Below, one piece after another: positions 15,061 to 18,059 of a stretch of DNA of 18,059 nucleotides. Source of the DNA: Thioalkalivibrio sp. (GTDB lineage Bacteria; Pseudomonadota; Gammaproteobacteria; Ectothiorhodospirales; Ectothiorhodospiraceae); NCBI GenBank assembly GCA_007120155.1, contig SKOF01000023.1:1-18059 (forward strand). Reading direction: 5' to 3'. Both the position numbers and the translations under genes were made by a program. Position 1 is the stretch's first letter; every line of letters starts with the position of its first letter. The notes under the pieces were generated by a model. That model saw nothing but the letters and a program-made list of their open reading frames with translations, was not told the origin of the DNA and did no database searches.

Positions 15061-15358
15061 ACGGGAGTGTTTATGGCGCCTCCTCACGTTCTGGTTACAG
15101 CATGACAAGACCCGCCCCCCGATGACCGCGATCCACCGGCACGGTAGGACGATTGGGCCCGGAAGATCGTGGCGCGGATCCATGAAACGGGCAGCGCCGG
15201 TTGACGTGGATCAACTGCACGGCCAGGGCTATGCATAAGGAGATATATCCGGACAACCCGCTGCGGACTATGGTCACTTTCACCGATGATATTGAGAAAA
15301 TCGGTGTTAATGATTTCTTACATCGGAAACTGCGATATTAAAAACGAGGGAGTGACCT
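15061..15358 (+). other. Leader region upstream of dsrA
   Basis: No gene is supported here. The last 80 bases are AT-richer than the surroundings, as expected for a promoter, but I could not fix convincing -35/-10 elements. An ideal ribosome site (GAGGGAG, 15346-15352) belongs to dsrA. An isolated AAGGAGATATA at 15237 looks like a ribosome site but has no start codon at the right distance. Confidence 0.4.
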
Positions 15359-16591
15359 ATGGCCAAGCAGCATGACACGCCCAATCTGGACCAGCTCGAA
15401 AGCGGTCCGTGGCCCAGTTTTGTCACCGGACTGAAGCGGCTTGCGGAACGAAGCGACATGATCGGAGACGTGCTCGGGCAACTCGAGTACTCCTATCAGA
15501 CCCGCAAGGGCTACTGGAAGGGTGGCACTATCTCGGTTCGAGGCTACGGGGGCGGCATCATTCCCCGCTTTTCCGAGGTGACCGACAGGTTTCCGGATGC
15601 CGCTGAATTCCACACGCTGCGTGTTATGCCGGCACCCGGCATGCACTACGACACCGGCATCCTGAGAAAGCTCTGCGATATCTGGGACAGGAACGGCTCG
15701 GGGCTTCTGGCCTTGCACGGCCAGAGCGGCGACATGATGTTCCAGGGGGCACGCTCGGATCAGGTGCAGCAGGCGTTCGACGAGATCAACGAACTGGGTT
15801 TCGATCTCGGCGGCGCCGGTCCCTCCGTGCGCACCTCCATGTCCTGCGTCGGAGCGGCGCGCTGTGAACATTCCTGTTACAGCGAGGCGGTCGCGCATCG
15901 AAAGGTGATGAACGCCTTCGTCGATGATCTTCACAGACCGGCCCTGCCGTACAAGTTCAAGTTCAAGTTCTCCGGGTGCCCCAACGACTGCATGAACTCG
16001 ATTCAGCGCGCCGATATGGCCGTCATCGGGACCTGGCGGGACGATATCCAGGTCAAGCAGGAGGAGGTCGGCGAGTTCATCAAGGCCAAGGGCCGGCAGT
16101 ACGTCATCGACAACGTGGTCGCCCGGTGCCCGACGAGCTGCATCACGCTCAAGGACGACGACACGCTGGACATCGACAACCGCAACTGCGTGCGCTGCAT
16201 GCACTGCATCAACGTGATGACCAAGGCCCTGTCACCGGGCAATGACAAGGGTGTCACCATCCTGGTGGGCGGAAAACGCACGCTCAAGATCGGTGACCTG
16301 TTCGGCACCGTCATCGTGCCTTTCAAGAAGCTCGAGACCGAAGAGGACTATGACAGTCTGGTGGAACTGGCCGGGACGATCATCGATTTCTGGGCGGAGA
16401 ACGGCCTGGAGCATGAACGCTGTGGCGAAATGATCGATCGTATCGGCCTGACGAACTTCCTCGAAGCGATCGGACTGGGGGTGGATCCGGCCATGATCGC
16501 GCACCCGCGTACCAGCTCCTATGTGCGTACCGACAAATGGGAGGAAGAAGCGGAGAAATGGCGCATGCGCCATGCCGAGAGCGCGGGCTGA
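15359..16591 (+). CDS. dsrA: Reverse-type dissimilatory sulfite reductase, alpha subunit
   Basis: 410 residues, typical DsrA length. Together with DsrB it forms an alpha2beta2 cytoplasmic enzyme; in sulfur oxidisers it works in reverse, converting sulfane sulfur carried by DsrC to sulfite. The sirohaem-[4Fe-4S] site is Cys163, Cys169 (SCVGAARCEHSC) and Cys207, Cys211 (FSGCPNDCMN). The inserted ferredoxin domain supplies Cys257, Cys261 (RCPTSC) and Cys277, Cys280, Cys283 (CVRCMHC). ATG 15359 follows GAGGGAG by six bases. dsrB follows after 57 bases. No mutation is seen. Assignment to the oxidative rather than reductive type is inferred from the adjacent dsrE start, a gene found in sulfur oxidisers. 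Confidence 0.95.
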   Translation: MAKQHDTPNLDQLESGPWPSFVTGLKRLAERSDMIGDVLGQLEYSYQTRKGYWKGGTISVRGYGGGIIPRFSEVTDRFPDAAEFHTLRVMPAPGMHYDTGILRKLCDIWDRNGSGLLALHGQSGDMMFQGARSDQVQQAFDEINELGFDLGGAGPSVRTSMSCVGAARCEHSCYSEAVAHRKVMNAFVDDLHRPALPYKFKFKFSGCPNDCMNSIQRADMAVIGTWRDDIQVKQEEVGEFIKAKGRQYVIDNVVARCPTSCITLKDDDTLDIDNRNCVRCMHCINVMTKALSPGNDKGVTILVGGKRTLKIGDLFGTVIVPFKKLETEEDYDSLVELAGTIIDFWAENGLEHERCGEMIDRIGLTNFLEAIGLGVDPAMIAHPRTSSYVRTDKWEEEAEKWRMRHAESAG

Positions 16592-16648
16592 ACATGCCGG
16601 TCCCATCGTGTCACCTCTCAGACTGAATTGATCAGGAGAACCAATACG

Positions 16649-17725
16649 ATGTCACAGCAGCAGTTACGACAGGCGGTGGAGAGCGGCGTCCCGGACGCAT
16701 TCCAGTACATGCACCCGTTGATGGCCAGAAACTATGGCCAGTGGGACTGGCATGATCGACCGCGTCCGGGTGTGTTGCATCATGTCGCGAAGAGCGGGGA
16801 CCAGATCTGGACCGTGCGCGCGGGCACACAGCGGCAAATGGACACGGACACCATCCGCAAGCTCTGCTCAATCGCGGACGAGTTCGCCGAGGGTCATGTG
16901 CGCTTCACGATCCGGAGCAACATCGAGTTCATGGTCAGCGCCGCAGAGAAGGTGGATCCGCTGATCGGGAAACTCAACCAGGAAGGGTTTCCGGTGGGCG
17001 GCACGGGCAATTCCATGTCCATGATCGCGCATACCCAGGGCTTCCTGCATTGCGACATACCCGCTACGGATGCATCCGGAGTGGTGAAATCCCTCATGGA
17101 TGAACTCTACGACGAGTTCGTCAATGAGCGGATGCCCAATCGCGTGCGCATCTCCACGTCCTGCTGCCAGATCAACTGTGGCGGACAGGCGGATATCGCC
17201 ATCAACGTGCAGCACACCAAGCCGCCGAAAATCAACCATGATCTCGTGGCCAACGTCTGCGAACGTCCCTCCGTGGTGGCGCGCTGTCCCGTGGCGGCCA
17301 TCCGGCCCGCGCTGGTCAACGGCAAGCCATCCCTGGAAGTGGACGAGAAGAAGTGCATCTGCTGCGGCGCCTGTTATCCGCCCTGCCCGCCCATGCAGAT
17401 CAATGATCCGGAACATTCAAAGCTGGCCATCTGGATCGGGGGCAAGAACTCCAACGCGCGCTCAAAACCGACCTTCCAGAAACTGGTGGCGGCGGGCCTG
17501 CCCAACAATCCGCCCCGTTGGCCGGAGGTCGCGGCGCTGGTGAAGAAGATCCTGCGCTGCTACCAGGAGGACGCCAAGGACTGGGAGCGGGTCGGAGAAT
17601 GGGTTGAGCGTATCGGCTGGCCCGAGTTCTTCAAGAAAACGGACCTTCCCTTTACGCGCTTCCACGTGGAGAACTGGCGCGGAGGGCGTAACAGTCTGAA
17701 CGCCTCGACCCATATCCGCTTCTGA
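16649..17725 (+). CDS. dsrB: Reverse-type dissimilatory sulfite reductase, beta subunit
   Basis: 358 residues from ATG 16649, with CAGGAG eleven bases upstream; a TTG at 16628 would add seven residues and is not needed. The sirohaem region holds TSCCQINCGGQAD (Cys172, 173, 177) with HCD at 134, and the ferredoxin insert reads KKCICCGACYPPCPP (Cys236-246). The C-terminal arm (WRGGRNSLNASTHIRF) is complete. Both subunits of the reductase therefore look intact, which contrasts with the gene that follows. Confidence 0.95.
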   Translation: MSQQQLRQAVESGVPDAFQYMHPLMARNYGQWDWHDRPRPGVLHHVAKSGDQIWTVRAGTQRQMDTDTIRKLCSIADEFAEGHVRFTIRSNIEFMVSAAEKVDPLIGKLNQEGFPVGGTGNSMSMIAHTQGFLHCDIPATDASGVVKSLMDELYDEFVNERMPNRVRISTSCCQINCGGQADIAINVQHTKPPKINHDLVANVCERPSVVARCPVAAIRPALVNGKPSLEVDEKKCICCGACYPPCPPMQINDPEHSKLAIWIGGKNSNARSKPTFQKLVAAGLPNNPPRWPEVAALVKKILRCYQEDAKDWERVGEWVERIGWPEFFKKTDLPFTRFHVENWRGGRNSLNASTHIRF

Positions 17726-17759
17726 TCAGTCTTGCAGGAGCCGGATTAACGAGACCCAC

Positions 17760-17786
17760 CCCTCGGGGCCCAAGCGGCCCCGAGGG
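17760..17786 (+). promoter_or_regulatory. Strong hairpin between dsrB and the dsrE-like gene
   Basis: CCTCGGGGCC (17761-17770) pairs perfectly with GGCCCCGAGG (17776-17785) around loop CAAGC, and the outer C17760-G17786 also pairs. There is no T-run, so it is unlikely to end transcription fully; it may instead stabilise the dsrAB message so that it exceeds downstream genes. Confidence 0.65.
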
Positions 17787-17814
17787 ACCGGATACTCACA
17801 GGACAGCTCAAGTT

Positions 17815-18059
17815 ATGACAAACGCCATACTGGTAAACGAGGGGCCTTTTCAGCATCAGGCGGTCGACACAGTCTACCAGTTCTGCAAGGCCGCCATTGA
17901 TCTCGGCCACGAGGTCTTGCCTGCGTTTTCCTACCACGACGGCGTAACGCACCTGGCGGCGATTTGCGCGATCTGCAAGAGCCAGTTCTCGAAGGTACTG
18001 CCCTATTACGGATTCCAGATGGACCAGATCGTGAGCGTGCACCAGTTGGTGAGTGACGC
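17815..18059 (+). CDS. Chimeric gene: DsrE N-terminus joined to a DsrK/HdrD-like C-terminal segment (partial)
   Basis: ATG 17815 opens a frame running off the window (81 residues seen). Residues 1-44 are DsrE: MTNAILVNEGPFQHQAVDTV, YQFCKAAIDLGHEV, YHDGV. DsrE should continue NNATR and later reach its sulfur-carrying Cys. Instead residues 45-81 read THLAAICAICKSQFSKVLPY, YGFQMDQIVSVHQLVSD, which is not DsrE and resembles the C-terminal end of DsrK/HdrD-type iron-sulfur proteins (hydrophobic strand, CxxC, 'VHQLV' end). The join is in frame at a shared short GV(T) stretch near 17940-17950. In usual order dsrABEFHCMK, a deletion could have fused dsrE to dsrK and removed dsrF, H, C and M. The DsrE part is confident; the partner is moderately so. 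Confidence 0.6.
   Translation, partial: MTNAILVNEGPFQHQAVDTVYQFCKAAIDLGHEVLPAFSYHDGVTHLAAICAICKSQFSKVLPYYGFQMDQIVSVHQLVSD

Noticed and set aside
15237..15250. AAGGAGATATA looks like an excellent ribosome binding site
   Set aside because: No start codon at a usable distance leads to a frame of any length; dsrA has its own site at 15346-15352.
1..18059. CRISPR arrays, rRNA genes, riboswitches
   Set aside because: No regularly spaced repeats of CRISPR size and no recognisable rRNA or riboswitch cores were found by reading.

Overview
The window looks like chromosomal DNA from a GC-rich gammaproteobacterial sulfur oxidiser. This is inferred from reverse-type dissimilatory sulfite reductase genes (dsrA, dsrB) followed by a DsrE-like start, and from a periplasmic copper/cytochrome nitrite-reduction cluster under an NsrR-type regulator. 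The species cannot be named from the sequence.

Layout. Positions 1-3480 hold the end of an unknown gene with a strong terminator, a SRAP-domain (YedK/HMCES) gene, a Sel1-repeat gene, and then the scar of an integrative element: the 3' half of a tRNA-Lys gene, clustered short repeats resembling integrase arm sites, a frameshifted excisionase-like gene, a possible antitoxin fragment and a CBS-pair protein. Positions 3700-6110 hold a cytochrome P450, a small cupin, and a dead REP-associated tyrosine transposase.

Positions 6151-11497 are the best-organised part. Six minus-strand genes run nirK, dihaem cytochrome c, monohaem cytochrome c, two-domain multicopper oxidase, copC, copD. The first four match the content of the ncgABC-nirK cluster known from Nitrosomonas europaea, but with nirK first. 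A divergent nsrR lies upstream. Two 23-bp imperfect palindromes of NsrR type sit in front of nirK and nsrR, so the cluster is probably derepressed by nitric oxide. Downstream of nsrR is a MocR-type regulator whose PLP-binding lysine is replaced by tyrosine.

Positions 13000-15360 are a decayed patch: an unrecognised two-helix membrane protein, a strong hairpin, a 139-bp element bounded by near-identical inverted repeats, and the 3' remnant of an IS91-family transposase. Then dsrA and dsrB appear intact. The gene after them begins as DsrE but after about 44 residues continues in frame as a different cysteine-containing sequence resembling the C-terminal part of DsrK/HdrD-like proteins. If real, this is a deletion that has removed the middle of the dsr operon. 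It could also be an assembly join, and the window ends before this can be settled.
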